A stretch of 64,000 nt of DNA from Curtobacterium sp. BH-2-1-1 (lineage in GTDB: Bacteria > Actinomycetota > Actinomycetes > Actinomycetales > Microbacteriaceae): assembly GCF_001806325.1 (NCBI RefSeq), contig NZ_CP017580.1, positions 1,798,001-1,862,000 of the forward strand, read 5' to 3'. A model generated the notes under the pieces. It did no database searches, was not told the origin of the DNA, and worked only from the letters and a program-made list of their open reading frames with translations. Below, piece by piece: positions 27,609-35,789 of this stretch. The position numbers and the translations under genes are program-made. The number at the start of each line of letters is the position of its first letter. Position 1 is the stretch's first letter.

Positions 27609-28064
27609 TCAGCCGCGGGACGGGACGGGCGGGCCGGCGGCCAGCAGCGCCACGAACACCAGGGCGACGGCCACGACGCCGATGAGGATCGACACCGCCG
27701 GGTGCCGCACCACGAAGAACAGCAGGCGGTCCCAGAACCCGACGCGCCCCTCGGCACCACTGCGCCACGCACCCTCGAGCATCCCGCGCCGGGCCACGGC
27801 GACCTCGAACGGCACCGTCGCGTACGGCACGACGGCACTCGCCCACCCGAGCACGAGCGCTCCGGCCGACCACCGCTGGTTCACCGCGACGACGGTCGTC
27901 ACGACGAGGTACGCCAGGAACACGAACCCGTGCACCCCGCCCCCGATCCGGACGCCCCAGTCGCCGGCACCGAGGCCGTACTTGAGCACCATCCCGGCGA
28001 TGAGCATGGTCCAGGTCACGAGTTCGGCGACCGCGGCGGCGCGGAACAGGGAGCGGGGAGTCAT
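27609..28064 (-). CDS. DUF3817 membrane protein
   Basis: 151-residue membrane protein with four hydrophobic helices. The DUF3817 hallmark region is the first half: FRAAAVAELVTWTMLIAGMV, KYGLGAGDWGVRIGGGVHGF and VPYATVPFEVAV. Actinobacterial members are common and uncharacterised; they are small integral membrane proteins possibly related to quinone-binding families. The ATG at 28064 gives the standard length. It is divergent from the ThuA gene across 89 bp. Function unknown. Confidence 0.85.
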   Translation of the reverse strand: MTPRSLFRAAAVAELVTWTMLIAGMVLKYGLGAGDWGVRIGGGVHGFVFLAYLVVTTVVAVNQRWSAGALVLGWASAVVPYATVPFEVAVARRGMLEGAWRSGAEGRVGFWDRLLFFVVRHPAVSILIGVVAVALVFVALLAAGPPVPSRG

Positions 28065-28153
28065 GCGGACATCGTCGCGGACGCCTCCCGGGAAAGCCCC
28101 GACACTCCGGTGGTCGTATCGATTCGACGACCAGGCGGACTAGCGTGGGAGCC

Positions 28154-28930
28154 ATGTCGACGCCGACCGAATCCCGTCCCCTGAACATCGTCGTCTGGAA
28201 CGAGAACGTGCACGAGAGCCGGGGTGACGAGACCGTCGTCGGGCACTACCCCGACGGCATGCACACCGTGATCGCCGCCGCGCTCCGCGAGCACCACCCC
28301 GACGCGACCGTGAGCACGGCCACCCTGCAGGAGCCCGACCACGGCATCACCGCCGAGCGCCTGGCCACCACCGACGTCCTGTTCTGGTGGGGCCACGCCG
28401 CCCACGACGAGGTCAGCGACGCCGTCGTCGACCTCGTGGTCGATGCCGTGCACGCGGGCATGGGGCTCGTGGTGCTGCACTCCGGGCACTTTTCGAAGCC
28501 GTTCAAGCGCCTGATGGGCACGACCTGCTCCCTGAAGTGGCGGAACGACGGGGAGCGCGAGCTCGTCTGGACCGTGGCGCCCGAGCACCCGATCGCCGCG
28601 GGCGTCCCGCACCCGATCGTCATCGACCGCCAGGAGATGTACGGCGAGTACTTCGACATCCCGCGCCCCGACGAAGAGGTCTTCCTGTCGACGTTCGCCG
28701 GCGGCGAGGTCTTCCGCTCGGGCGTCGCGTACCGCCGGGGCCTCGGGAAGGTCTTCTACTTCTCCCCCGGTGACCAGGAGTACCCGGTGTACCACCACCC
28801 GGACATCCAGCGGGTGCTGTCGAACGCGGCCGCGTGGGCGGCGCCGGTGTCCGAGCGACGCGAACTGACCGCCGACCCCCACCCGCGGGACTGGTTCCTG
28901 GGCGAGGGTGCGGGTAGACAGGACGGGTGA
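28154..28930 (+). CDS. ThuA-like domain protein
   Basis: 258-residue protein of the ThuA (trehalose utilisation) family, a class I glutamine amidotransferase-like fold. Visible: NIVVWNENVHE at the start, DVLFWWGHAAHDEV, GLVVLHSGHFSKPFKRLMG, and GKVFYFSPGDQEYPVY near the end. In rhizobia ThuA works with ThuB in disaccharide oxidation to keto-sugars; here no ThuB is adjacent. TAGCGT (28141-28146) lies 7 nt before the ATG, implying a leaderless mRNA. The stop overlaps the next gene's GTG (GTGA), coupling it to a GAF/phosphatase-like protein, an unusual partner. Confidence 0.88.
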   Translation: MSTPTESRPLNIVVWNENVHESRGDETVVGHYPDGMHTVIAAALREHHPDATVSTATLQEPDHGITAERLATTDVLFWWGHAAHDEVSDAVVDLVVDAVHAGMGLVVLHSGHFSKPFKRLMGTTCSLKWRNDGERELVWTVAPEHPIAAGVPHPIVIDRQEMYGEYFDIPRPDEEVFLSTFAGGEVFRSGVAYRRGLGKVFYFSPGDQEYPVYHHPDIQRVLSNAAAWAAPVSERRELTADPHPRDWFLGEGAGRQDG

Positions 28931-30057
28931 CCCACCTCGACGCCGCAGCGCACCGGTCGGCCGTGGTCGAGGCGCTCGGCGTCCTCGGCAGCGGCCCCGA
29001 GGAGCGCTTCGACCGCATCACCCGCATGACGCAGGAGGCCTTCGGGGTCCCGCTGTCCTTCCTCAATCTCGTGCACGACGGGCTCGTCACGGCGCAGTCC
29101 ACGCAGGGCTGGCACCAGGGTTCGAGCGTGCCGGCCGAGTCGGTGTTCTGCGCCACCACGGTCCTCACCGACGAAGCGATCGTCGTGCCGGACACGATGC
29201 TCGACCCGCGGTTCGCCCACCTCGCCGCGGTCACCGAGCAGGGCATCCGGTTCTACGCGGGCGCGCCGCTGTCGATGCTCGACGGCACGCGCGTCGGCAC
29301 GCTCTGCATCATGGACGCGACGCCGCGCACGCTGACGGCCGAGGACATCGACCTGCTCCGCGACCTCGCGCGCTGGGCGGAGCGGGAGCTCGGGCACACG
29401 ATCGAGCGCGACCGGGTCCGGCGGGTCGTGGAGGGCCTCGTCCCCGGACCCGTCGAGGTCCCCGGGTACTCGCTGGAGGTGCTGACGCTCCCCCGCGAGG
29501 ACTCCGGTGACGTCGCGGACTGGCGGGTCGCCGCAGACGGCCGCCTGCACTGCACCGTCGGAGCCGTCCCGGCAGCCGGTCGCGCCTCGGCACTGCTGGC
29601 AGCAGCGGTCCGGGCAGCCGTGATCGCGCGGACCGACGTCGACATGGAGACCGCGATCGTCGGCCTGGAGGCGCAGGTCGCCGCCGACCTGTCGGCTGCG
29701 GACACCGTCGGGTCGCTCTTCCACCTGCGGCTCGACCCCGCGTCGGGTCACGTCGTGTACGGGGACGCCGGGCACGGCCTCGCGGCCGTCGTGCGCGCGG
29801 ACGGCTGTGCCGCGGTGCTCCGGTCGCACGACCTGCCGATCGGCTTACAACCGGACGGGACGCCGCGGACCCCCGGTGCGCTCGACCTCGCGTCGGGAGA
29901 CCGCGTCGTGCTGTGCACCGACGGGCTGCTGGCCGCGGTCGGGGACCTCGAGACGCTGATCGGATGGGTGCGAGGCGCCGACGACACCGCGAGCCTGGTC
30001 GACCGGGTCCGGGGTGTCGCCACGGCCGGCACGCTCCTCGTCCTCACGCGCGACTGA
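28927..30057 (+). CDS. GAF domain plus degenerate PP2C (SpoIIE-like) phosphatase domain
   Basis: 376-residue cytoplasmic signalling protein. Residues about 20-165 are a GAF sensor domain (FGVPLSFLNLVHDGL, FCATTVLTDEAIVVPD, FYAGAPLSMLDGTRVGTLCIMD). The rest resembles SpoIIE-type PP2C: YGDAGHGLAAVVRADG and RVVLCTDGLLAAVGD are clear. The metal-binding aspartates look lost: the expected VGDV-GHG site reads VGAVPAAGRA and the C-terminal DD-TLLVL reads TAGTLLVL. It may be a pseudo-phosphatase or a low-activity partner in an anti-sigma switch. Overlaps the ThuA stop by 4 nt. Confidence 0.8.
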   Translation: MTHLDAAAHRSAVVEALGVLGSGPEERFDRITRMTQEAFGVPLSFLNLVHDGLVTAQSTQGWHQGSSVPAESVFCATTVLTDEAIVVPDTMLDPRFAHLAAVTEQGIRFYAGAPLSMLDGTRVGTLCIMDATPRTLTAEDIDLLRDLARWAERELGHTIERDRVRRVVEGLVPGPVEVPGYSLEVLTLPREDSGDVADWRVAADGRLHCTVGAVPAAGRASALLAAAVRAAVIARTDVDMETAIVGLEAQVAADLSAADTVGSLFHLRLDPASGHVVYGDAGHGLAAVVRADGCAAVLRSHDLPIGLQPDGTPRTPGALDLASGDRVVLCTDGLLAAVGDLETLIGWVRGADDTASLVDRVRGVATAGTLLVLTRD

Positions 30058-30059
30058 GC

Positions 30060-30123
30060 GCGACGGACCGTCAGCGCCCGCGACCGACCCGCCCGCGCCC
30101 GCGACGGACCGCCAGCGCCCGCG
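30060..30123. repeat. GC-rich direct repeat between genes
   Basis: A 23-nt unit beginning GCGACGGACCG and ending CGCCCGCG occurs at 30060-30082 and again at 30101-30123 with one difference. It lies 3' of the GAF gene and of the convergent membrane-protein gene. Likely a degenerate 3'-end element. Confidence 0.45.
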
Positions 30124-30127
30124 GTCG

Positions 30128-30553
30128 TCAGCGCTGCGCGGGCTTCGCGGTCAGGGACACGACCAGCAGCGTCGCGAGCATCCCGAACCCGGCGAGCTCG
30201 ATCCCGAGGCCGGCGAGCTGCCAGTAGGCGCTCCCCACGACCTGCGGCTGCGTGATCGACTCCGGCCACCACCCGTCGATGAGCGGGATCGACGCCGGGA
30301 ACGGATCGAGGCCGAACACGACGAGCCCGCCGAGCAGGAGCACCACCCCGAGCGCCGCCATCGCGCCCCGCGACCCTCGGAGCATCCGGGCGACGAGCGC
30401 CGCGGCGATGCCGGCCAGCCCGACCACGGCGATCGCGAACGCCAGCACGACGACGGTCTGCGGCGCGAGCGCGACCCAGTCGAGCACGGCGATCGGCAGC
30501 AGCAGCCACCGACCCGTCCGTGCCCAGCGCACCGGGTTCCGCCATCCGTCCAT
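30128..30553 (-). CDS. Hypothetical four-helix membrane protein
   Basis: 141 residues, four predicted helices (about 14-35, 36-58, 64-82, 110-135) with a loop containing DPFPASIPLIDGWWPES. No family recognised. The ATG at 30553 has TACGGT (30561-30566, minus) 7 nt upstream, so it is probably leaderless. Divergent from the TetR gene across 90 bp, which makes it a candidate target of that regulator. Confidence 0.75.
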   Translation of the reverse strand: MDGWRNPVRWARTGRWLLLPIAVLDWVALAPQTVVVLAFAIAVVGLAGIAAALVARMLRGSRGAMAALGVVLLLGGLVVFGLDPFPASIPLIDGWWPESITQPQVVGSAYWQLAGLGIELAGFGMLATLLVVSLTAKPAQR

Positions 30554-30643
30554 GCCGGGAACCGTACGACAGCCGACCGGGGAGGTTCCCGGACGTCACC
30601 CGGACACCGCCTGGGACGGCCGCATCGGTACGCTTGCAGGATC

Positions 30644-31306
30644 ATGGCGCAGGACGGTGGCACGCGGCAGCAGCGGGCGGTCGCCACCCGTGCCGCGATC
30701 CTCGACGCGGCAGCGGGCGAGTTCGACGAGCGCGGGTACCTCGGCACCTCGATGGACGCCGTCGCCGAGCGGGCCGGCCTCACCAAGGGTGCGCTGTACT
30801 TCCACTTCACGTCGAAGGCCGACCTCGCCGGCGCGGTGATCGCCCGGCAGCACGAGGTCTCCCGGCGGTACGGCGAGGCGGCGGCCGCCCGCGGGACGAC
30901 CCCGCTCGAGGTGCTCATGTGGATGTCCCAGGGCCTCGCGTCGCAGATGATCGACGAGACCGTCGTGAGCGCCGGCATCCGTCTGTCCACCGAGGCCGCG
31001 ACGGCGGACGTGGCCCGGCAGGACCCGTACGCCGACTGGATCGCCGTGGTGACCGACCTCGTCCGACAGGGCATCGACGCCGGCGAGGTCGACCCCGCGT
31101 GGGACCCGGAACTCGTCGGCCGCGTCGTCATCCCCGCGTACACGGGGGTGCAGACCGTCTCGGACGTCCTCGCCGACCGGTCGGACCTGTACGTCCGGCT
31201 CCGTGAGCTCTGGACGGTCCTGCTCGCGGCGATCGTCTCCGACCGGGTCCGCCCGGAGATCCCCCGGCTCGTCGCGCTCATCGCCCCGCTGCCCGACGAC
31301 GCCTGA
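30644..31306 (+). CDS. TetR-family regulator, gamma-butyrolactone-receptor-like
   Basis: 220-residue repressor. The N-terminal HTH (about residues 10-58) reads TRAAILDAAAGEFDERGYLG then VAERAGLTKGALYFHFTSKA. The VTKGALYFHF-type recognition helix with LA after the SK is typical of the ScbR/ArpA group. The ligand-binding half contains VSAGIRLSTEAAT, comparable with the GIRLT-E segment of those receptors. No butyrolactone synthase (AfsA-like) is in the window, so it may sense another ligand. TACGCT (30629-30634) is 9 nt before the ATG, giving a very short leader. The divergent membrane protein is a possible target. Confidence 0.88.
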   Translation: MAQDGGTRQQRAVATRAAILDAAAGEFDERGYLGTSMDAVAERAGLTKGALYFHFTSKADLAGAVIARQHEVSRRYGEAAAARGTTPLEVLMWMSQGLASQMIDETVVSAGIRLSTEAATADVARQDPYADWIAVVTDLVRQGIDAGEVDPAWDPELVGRVVIPAYTGVQTVSDVLADRSDLYVRLRELWTVLLAAIVSDRVRPEIPRLVALIAPLPDDA

Positions 31307-31435
31307 CCCGACCGCCACGCGACGCGGGTCCCCCCATGGACACCCACGTCGCTGGTCCCTCGAGGCTACCGAGCGCCCGCCCCGCCCGGCTCTCCCCAGT
31401 TCACGGGTGTGCGCGCCCCCGGCTACCCTGACCCG

Positions 31436-32314
31436 ATGGCCACCCCCGCCGCCGAGGTCGACGTCGACGTCCCGCTCGTCGCCGCCCTGCTCCGCGACCA
31501 GCACCCGGACCTCGCGGACCTCCCGCTCGCGATCGTGGCGAGCGGCTGGGACAACGTCGTGGTCCGGCTCGGCGAGCTGCTCGCCGTGCGGCTCCCCCGC
31601 CGGGCGGCCGCTGCGGCGCTCATCGAGCACGAGCAGCGGTGGTTGCCGGAGATCGCGCACCGGGTGGCGGCGATCGTGCCCGTCCCCGATCCGGTCCGCA
31701 CCGGACGCCCGGCCCTCGGGTACCCGTGGTCGTGGAGCGTCGTCCGCTGGCTGCCCGGCACCCCGGCGGGCGAACGCGCCGGCGGCGTGCAGGTGGCCGA
31801 GGCGCTCGCCGCGTTCGTCGAGCTGCTGCACGTCCCCGCGCCGCCGGACGCTCCCGTGAACCCTGTCCGCGCGGTGCCGCTCGCCACGCGCAGCGACAGC
31901 GTCCTGACGCGACTCGCGACGGCGGACGTGCCCCGGGCCCGTGAACTCGCGGCAGTCTGGCGGACCGCGGCGGCGCTGCCCGCGTACGCCGGGCCTCCCG
32001 TCTGGGTGCACGGCGACCTGCACCCCTTCAACGTGCTCTTCGAGACGGCACCGGCCGGCGGGACCCGCCTGTCGGCGGTCGTCGACTTCGGCGACGTGAC
32101 GGCGGGCGATCCGGCCGTCGACCTCGCCACCGCGTGGCTCACGCTCGACCGGGAGGCGCGGCGCACCTTCCGCACGCGCGTCGCGGCCGACGACGACACC
32201 TGGGAACGGGCGCGTGCCTGGGCCGTCTCGATCGGTTCGGCACTCCACCTGTCCGACGACCGCGCGTTCCGCGCCGTCGCACGCCGGGTGATCGGAGAAG
32301 TGCTGGACGACTGA
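31436..32314 (+). CDS. Aminoglycoside phosphotransferase (APH)-family kinase
   Basis: 292-residue kinase-like protein. The catalytic loop is VHGDLHPFNVLF (HGDLxxxN) and the metal site VVDFGDVTAGDPAVDLA (DFGD). The N-lobe lacks a textbook glycine loop but has SGWDNVVVRLGELLAVRLPR with a candidate ATP-binding Arg/Lys region. Members phosphorylate aminoglycosides, macrolides, choline or homoserine; the substrate here is unknown and resistance should not be assumed. TACCCT (31424-31429) lies 6 nt before the ATG, so the start is leaderless and an upstream in-frame ATG is rejected. Confidence 0.85.
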   Translation: MATPAAEVDVDVPLVAALLRDQHPDLADLPLAIVASGWDNVVVRLGELLAVRLPRRAAAAALIEHEQRWLPEIAHRVAAIVPVPDPVRTGRPALGYPWSWSVVRWLPGTPAGERAGGVQVAEALAAFVELLHVPAPPDAPVNPVRAVPLATRSDSVLTRLATADVPRARELAAVWRTAAALPAYAGPPVWVHGDLHPFNVLFETAPAGGTRLSAVVDFGDVTAGDPAVDLATAWLTLDREARRTFRTRVAADDDTWERARAWAVSIGSALHLSDDRAFRAVARRVIGEVLDD

Positions 32315-32327
32315 GTCCGCGCGGGGC

Positions 32328-32333
32328 TATCGT
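32328..32333 (+). promoter_or_regulatory. Putative -10 for the DUF6197/DinB pair
   Basis: TATCGT lies 41 nt before the ATG at 32375, giving a leader that carries the ribosome site GGAGGGG. Confidence 0.4.
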
Positions 32334-32374
32334 GACCGCACCAATCCGTGCACGTGAAGATCGGAGGGGCCGTC

Positions 32375-32986
32375 ATGACCCTCGAGTTCCGCGTCCAGCA
32401 CGACGTCGCCACCGACGCCTCTCCCGTCCCGTCCACCCCGACCCGCACCGGCTTCCGCGGGCTCCTCGACCGGTTCTCCGCACGCCGTTCCGCTGCGCGC
32501 GACCGTCGCGTCGAGGCCCGGTTGCAGGAGCTGGACGACCTCGCCCGACTGCTCTCCGGGGCGCGCGGCGTCATCGAACGGGGGTGGATCCAGCACGCGT
32601 GGTTCGCGTACGTCGACGAGCACGGTCGGATGCGGAAGGCCTCCAGCGCCGCGGCGATGGACGTGCAGGGCCGCCCCCTCGTCGCCGCGTGCCTGGTCGG
32701 CTCCGTGGTCTCCGCTGCCGGTGGCCCGCACGCCGTGCACTCGCAGCAGGTCCAGCGCGCCCTCGACCTGGTGTGGCACGCCCTCGCCGTCGACGAGGGA
32801 CAGCCGGTCCTCTGGTGCCCGGCGCCGGACGTCCGGATGGGACGGGTCCGCGACCTGACCAGCTGGAACGACGCCCCGGCGCGGAACTCCGGCGAGGTCG
32901 CCGGGCTCCTGCTCACCGCCGAACGGGTCGCCGTGCAGGAGTCGGAGCGCGTGCGCGAGCGTTCGGTGGCACGATCGAGGGCATGA
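32375..32986 (+). CDS. DUF6197-like protein
   Basis: 203-residue cytoplasmic protein. The C-terminal ~130 residues resemble the DUF6197 group: GARGVIERGWIQHAWFAYVDEHG, LVWHALAVDEG and LTSWNDAPARNSGEV. The basic N-terminal half (LLDRFSARRSAARDRRVEAR) is poorly conserved. Function unknown. GGAGGGG is 6 nt before the ATG at 32375, clearly the start. The stop overlaps the next gene's ATG (ATGA), so it is co-translated with a DinB protein. The family name rests on motif memory and needs a search. Confidence 0.75.
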   Translation: MTLEFRVQHDVATDASPVPSTPTRTGFRGLLDRFSARRSAARDRRVEARLQELDDLARLLSGARGVIERGWIQHAWFAYVDEHGRMRKASSAAAMDVQGRPLVAACLVGSVVSAAGGPHAVHSQQVQRALDLVWHALAVDEGQPVLWCPAPDVRMGRVRDLTSWNDAPARNSGEVAGLLLTAERVAVQESERVRERSVARSRA

Positions 32987-33678
32987 CGAGCGCCGACCCG
33001 GTCCCCGAGGTCCACCCCGCACCGGCAGCACCGACCATCGCCTCGAGCGGCGGCTCGATGCTGTCGGACGAGGGGTCGACGACCGGCATCGACGCCGAGG
33101 TCCTCAAGCGGACGCTGCACCGGTACCTGCAGAAGCACCGCGCGGCACTGGTCGCCAAGCTCGACGGGCTCGCCGAACGGCAGGCACGATGGCCGGTCAC
33201 GCCGACCGGGACGAACGTGCTCGGTCTCGTGAAGCACGTCGCGGGCGTGCAGGCCATGTACTTCGGCGAGGTCTTCGGGCGCCCGTTGCCGGACCCGCCC
33301 GCCTGGCTCGAGTCCGAGGACGGCGACGACATGTACGCGACGCTCGACGAGACCCTGGACGACGTCGTCGCGTTCCACCACCGCAGCGCCGCGCACGCCG
33401 ACGCCACGATCGAGGCGCTCGACCTCGACGCCCGCGGGGTCGTTCCCTGGTGGCCGGAGGACCGCCGGCGGGTGAGCCTGCACCGGATCCTCGTGCACAT
33501 GGGGTACGAGACGGCCCGGCACGCGGGGCACGCCGACATCGTGCGCGAGATGCTCGACGGGCTCGCGGGCGACGGGGACGGCAACCTCGCCGAGAAGACC
33601 CCGGACGAGTGGGTCCTCTGGCGGGAGCACCTCGTCGACGTCGCCGAGCGGTCGGGACTCCGCGACCTCGGCGCATAG
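32983..33678 (+). CDS. DinB-superfamily (DUF664) protein
   Basis: 231-residue four-helix-bundle protein. After a disordered ~38-residue N-terminus the DUF664 pattern begins: RTLHRYLQKHRAALVAKLDG, TPTGTNVLGLVKHVAGV and YFGEVFGRP. The three metal-site histidines of DinB proteins are present: KHVAG, VVAFHHRSAAHAD and HMGYETARHAGHAD. Actinobacterial members include mycothiol-dependent transferases and isomerases; the exact reaction is not readable. Its ATG overlaps the stop of the DUF6197-like gene. Confidence 0.87.
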   Translation: MTSADPVPEVHPAPAAPTIASSGGSMLSDEGSTTGIDAEVLKRTLHRYLQKHRAALVAKLDGLAERQARWPVTPTGTNVLGLVKHVAGVQAMYFGEVFGRPLPDPPAWLESEDGDDMYATLDETLDDVVAFHHRSAAHADATIEALDLDARGVVPWWPEDRRRVSLHRILVHMGYETARHAGHADIVREMLDGLAGDGDGNLAEKTPDEWVLWREHLVDVAERSGLRDLGA

Positions 33679-33794
33679 CCGACGACTGCTCGGGATCGTT
33701 ACCGTTCTCCCAGGGTCGGGGCGCTGCACCTGTCCTGACCGGGTGTTTCCGGCTTCGCGGATCCGCGGGGAGTCGTTCCGGCACCCGTCCTCGG

Positions 33795-33825
33795 TTGTGC
33801 GGTGACCCGGCCCCCTGCGTAGGTT
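33795..33825 (+). promoter_or_regulatory. Putative promoter of the osmoprotectant ABC operon
   Basis: TAGGTT (33820-33825) as -10 and TTGTGC (33795-33800) as -35, 19 bp apart. This leaves a 5' leader of about 55 nt before the GTG at 33887, which has GGAGGGGAG as ribosome site. The rest of the 208-bp gap shows no further clear signal. Confidence 0.4.
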
Positions 33826-33886
33826 CGAACCCACTTGTGCCCCGACCCGTGGGCAGTTCGGCCGACCGGAGGGGAGCGTTCTGCGC

Positions 33887-34534
33887 GTGTTCCAGTACAT
33901 CGGGGAGCGGTGGGACCAGATCTGGTTCGCGTCGTGGCAGCACTTCTCACTGGTCGTCCAGTGCACGGTGCTCGCGACGCTCATCGCCGTGGTCCTCGCC
34001 ACACTCGTCTACCGCAGCGAACGGCTCACCTCCGTCGCGAACGGGGTCTCGGCGATCGGGCTGACGCTCCCGTCCTTCGCGGTCATCGGCCTGCTCATCG
34101 TGCCGCTCGGCTTCGGCGTCGTGCCGTCCGTGGTGACGGTCGTCTTCTTCGCGACGCTGCCGATCCTGCGCAACGCCGTCGTCGGCCTCGCCGAGATCCC
34201 GCCGACGGTCGTCGAGTCGGCGCGGGGCATCGGCATGAGCCGGTTCCGCACCCTGCTCCAGGTCGAGCTGCCGATGGCGTGGCCGATCATCCTCAGCGGT
34301 GTGCGGGTGTCCGCGCAGATGGTGATGGGCATCGCCGCGATCGCCGCCTACGCGCTCGGCCCCGGGCTCGGCGGCTTCATCTTCTCCGGGCTGTCCCGCC
34401 TCGGCGGTGCGAACGCCCTCTTCTCCGTGACGGTCGGGGTGGTGGGGGTCGTCCTGCTCGCCCTCGTCCTCGACCTGCTCCTCCTCGGCCTCGGCCGTCT
34501 GACCATCTCGAGAGGTATCCGTGTCCAGCACTGA
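33887..34534 (+). CDS. Osmoprotectant ABC transporter permease (OpuCB/ProW-like)
   Basis: 215-residue inner-membrane permease with about six helices. The binding-protein-dependent transport signature reads EIPPTVVESARGIGMSRFRTLLQVELPMA split over residues 108-136, and IGLTLPSFAVIGLLIVPLGFG is typical of the OpuC/ProW type. With the next three genes it forms a glycine-betaine/choline/carnitine importer. The GTG at 33887 has GGAGGGGAG about 11 nt upstream. It overlaps the ATPase gene by 14 nt, so the four genes are one transcript. Confidence 0.93.
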   Translation: MFQYIGERWDQIWFASWQHFSLVVQCTVLATLIAVVLATLVYRSERLTSVANGVSAIGLTLPSFAVIGLLIVPLGFGVVPSVVTVVFFATLPILRNAVVGLAEIPPTVVESARGIGMSRFRTLLQVELPMAWPIILSGVRVSAQMVMGIAAIAAYALGPGLGGFIFSGLSRLGGANALFSVTVGVVGVVLLALVLDLLLLGLGRLTISRGIRVQH

Positions 34535-35789
34535 CTCCGCCACCACCACCGCTCCCGCCGGCGACGTCACCGGCCGCCGCATCCTGCTCGACGAGGTCAC
34601 GAAGCGGTACCCCGGTCAGACGAAGCCCGCGGTCGACGGCATCACGCTCGAGATCCCGGCCGGCAAGATCGTCATGCTCGTCGGCCCGTCCGGCTGCGGC
34701 AAGACGACCACGCTCAAGATGATCAACCGCCTGATCGAACCGACCGAGGGACGCATCGTCGTCGGTGAGGACGACGTCACGGGGATCGACGCGGACGAGC
34801 TCCGTCGCCGCATGGGCTACGTGATCCAGGCCGGCGGGCTCTTTCCGCACATGACCGTGGCGGCGAACATCGCGATCGTCCCGAAGATGCTCGGGTGGTC
34901 GAAGGAGAAGATCGCGGCCCGCGTCGACGAGCTCCTCGACCTCGTCTCGCTCGACCCCGACACCTACCGCGACCGGTTCCCCCGCGAGCTCTCCGGCGGC
35001 CAGCAGCAGCGCGTCGGCGTCGCCCGGGCGCTCGCCGCGGACCCGCCCGTCCTGCTCATGGACGAGCCGTTCGGCGCGGTCGACCCGATCACCCGCCAGC
35101 GCCTGCAGGACGAGCTCCTCCGCATCCAGGAGGAGCTGCACAAGACGATCGTCATCGTGAGCCACGACTTCGACGAGGCCGTGAAGCTCGGCGACTGGAT
35201 CGTGATCTTCACCGAGGGTGCCCACATCGTGCAGTACGACACCCCGGAGCGGATCCTCGCGGAACCGGCGAACGAGTTCGTCGAGAACTTCATCGGGTCC
35301 GGCGCCGGGCTCAAGCAGCTCACGCTGAACCGGGTCCGCGACGTCGAGCTCGCCCCCGCGGTGACCTGCTCGCCGGGCGAGGAGGCGAAGGCCGTGCTGC
35401 AGCGCATGCAGGAGGCCGGTGGCCACGGGCACGCCGTCGTCGTCGACCGCCGACAGCGTCCGATCGGGTGGCCGACGCGTCGTCAGCTCGAGCGGCTCGA
35501 CCGGATCCCGGAGGGCATCGAGCCCGACCTGCCCGTCGTGGGCGGGGCCGCAACCCTGAACGACGCGCTCGACACCATGCTCGTGTCGAGCGCCGGCGCC
35601 GCACTCGTGACCGGCCGCGGCGAGGCGTTCCAGGGCGTCATCACCGTCGAGACGGTCATGGACGCGATCACCCGGTCGCGCGCCGCCGCCGCCCAGGAGC
35701 AGGCCTACACGCCGGTCGGGACGAACACGAACCCGATCGAGACCATGCCGTCGTCGCCCGTGGTGGCGACCAGCGGGGAGGACCTGTGA
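34521..35789 (+). CDS. Osmoprotectant ABC transporter ATPase (OpuCA-like, CBS domains)
   Basis: 422-residue ATPase. Walker A GPSGCGKTT (about 55-63), signature LSGGQQQRVGVARAL, Walker B VLLMDEPFGAVD, H-loop SHD. The C-terminal ~140 residues hold a tandem CBS pair that in OpuA/OpuC ATPases senses ionic strength or c-di-AMP. It drives uptake of compatible solutes under osmotic stress. The GTG start lies inside the upstream permease gene, with GAGAGGT just before it. The disordered tail after about 390 is Pro/Thr-rich. Confidence 0.95.
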   Translation: MSSTDSATTTAPAGDVTGRRILLDEVTKRYPGQTKPAVDGITLEIPAGKIVMLVGPSGCGKTTTLKMINRLIEPTEGRIVVGEDDVTGIDADELRRRMGYVIQAGGLFPHMTVAANIAIVPKMLGWSKEKIAARVDELLDLVSLDPDTYRDRFPRELSGGQQQRVGVARALAADPPVLLMDEPFGAVDPITRQRLQDELLRIQEELHKTIVIVSHDFDEAVKLGDWIVIFTEGAHIVQYDTPERILAEPANEFVENFIGSGAGLKQLTLNRVRDVELAPAVTCSPGEEAKAVLQRMQEAGGHGHAVVVDRRQRPIGWPTRRQLERLDRIPEGIEPDLPVVGGAATLNDALDTMLVSSAGAALVTGRGEAFQGVITVETVMDAITRSRAAAAQEQAYTPVGTNTNPIETMPSSPVVATSGEDL

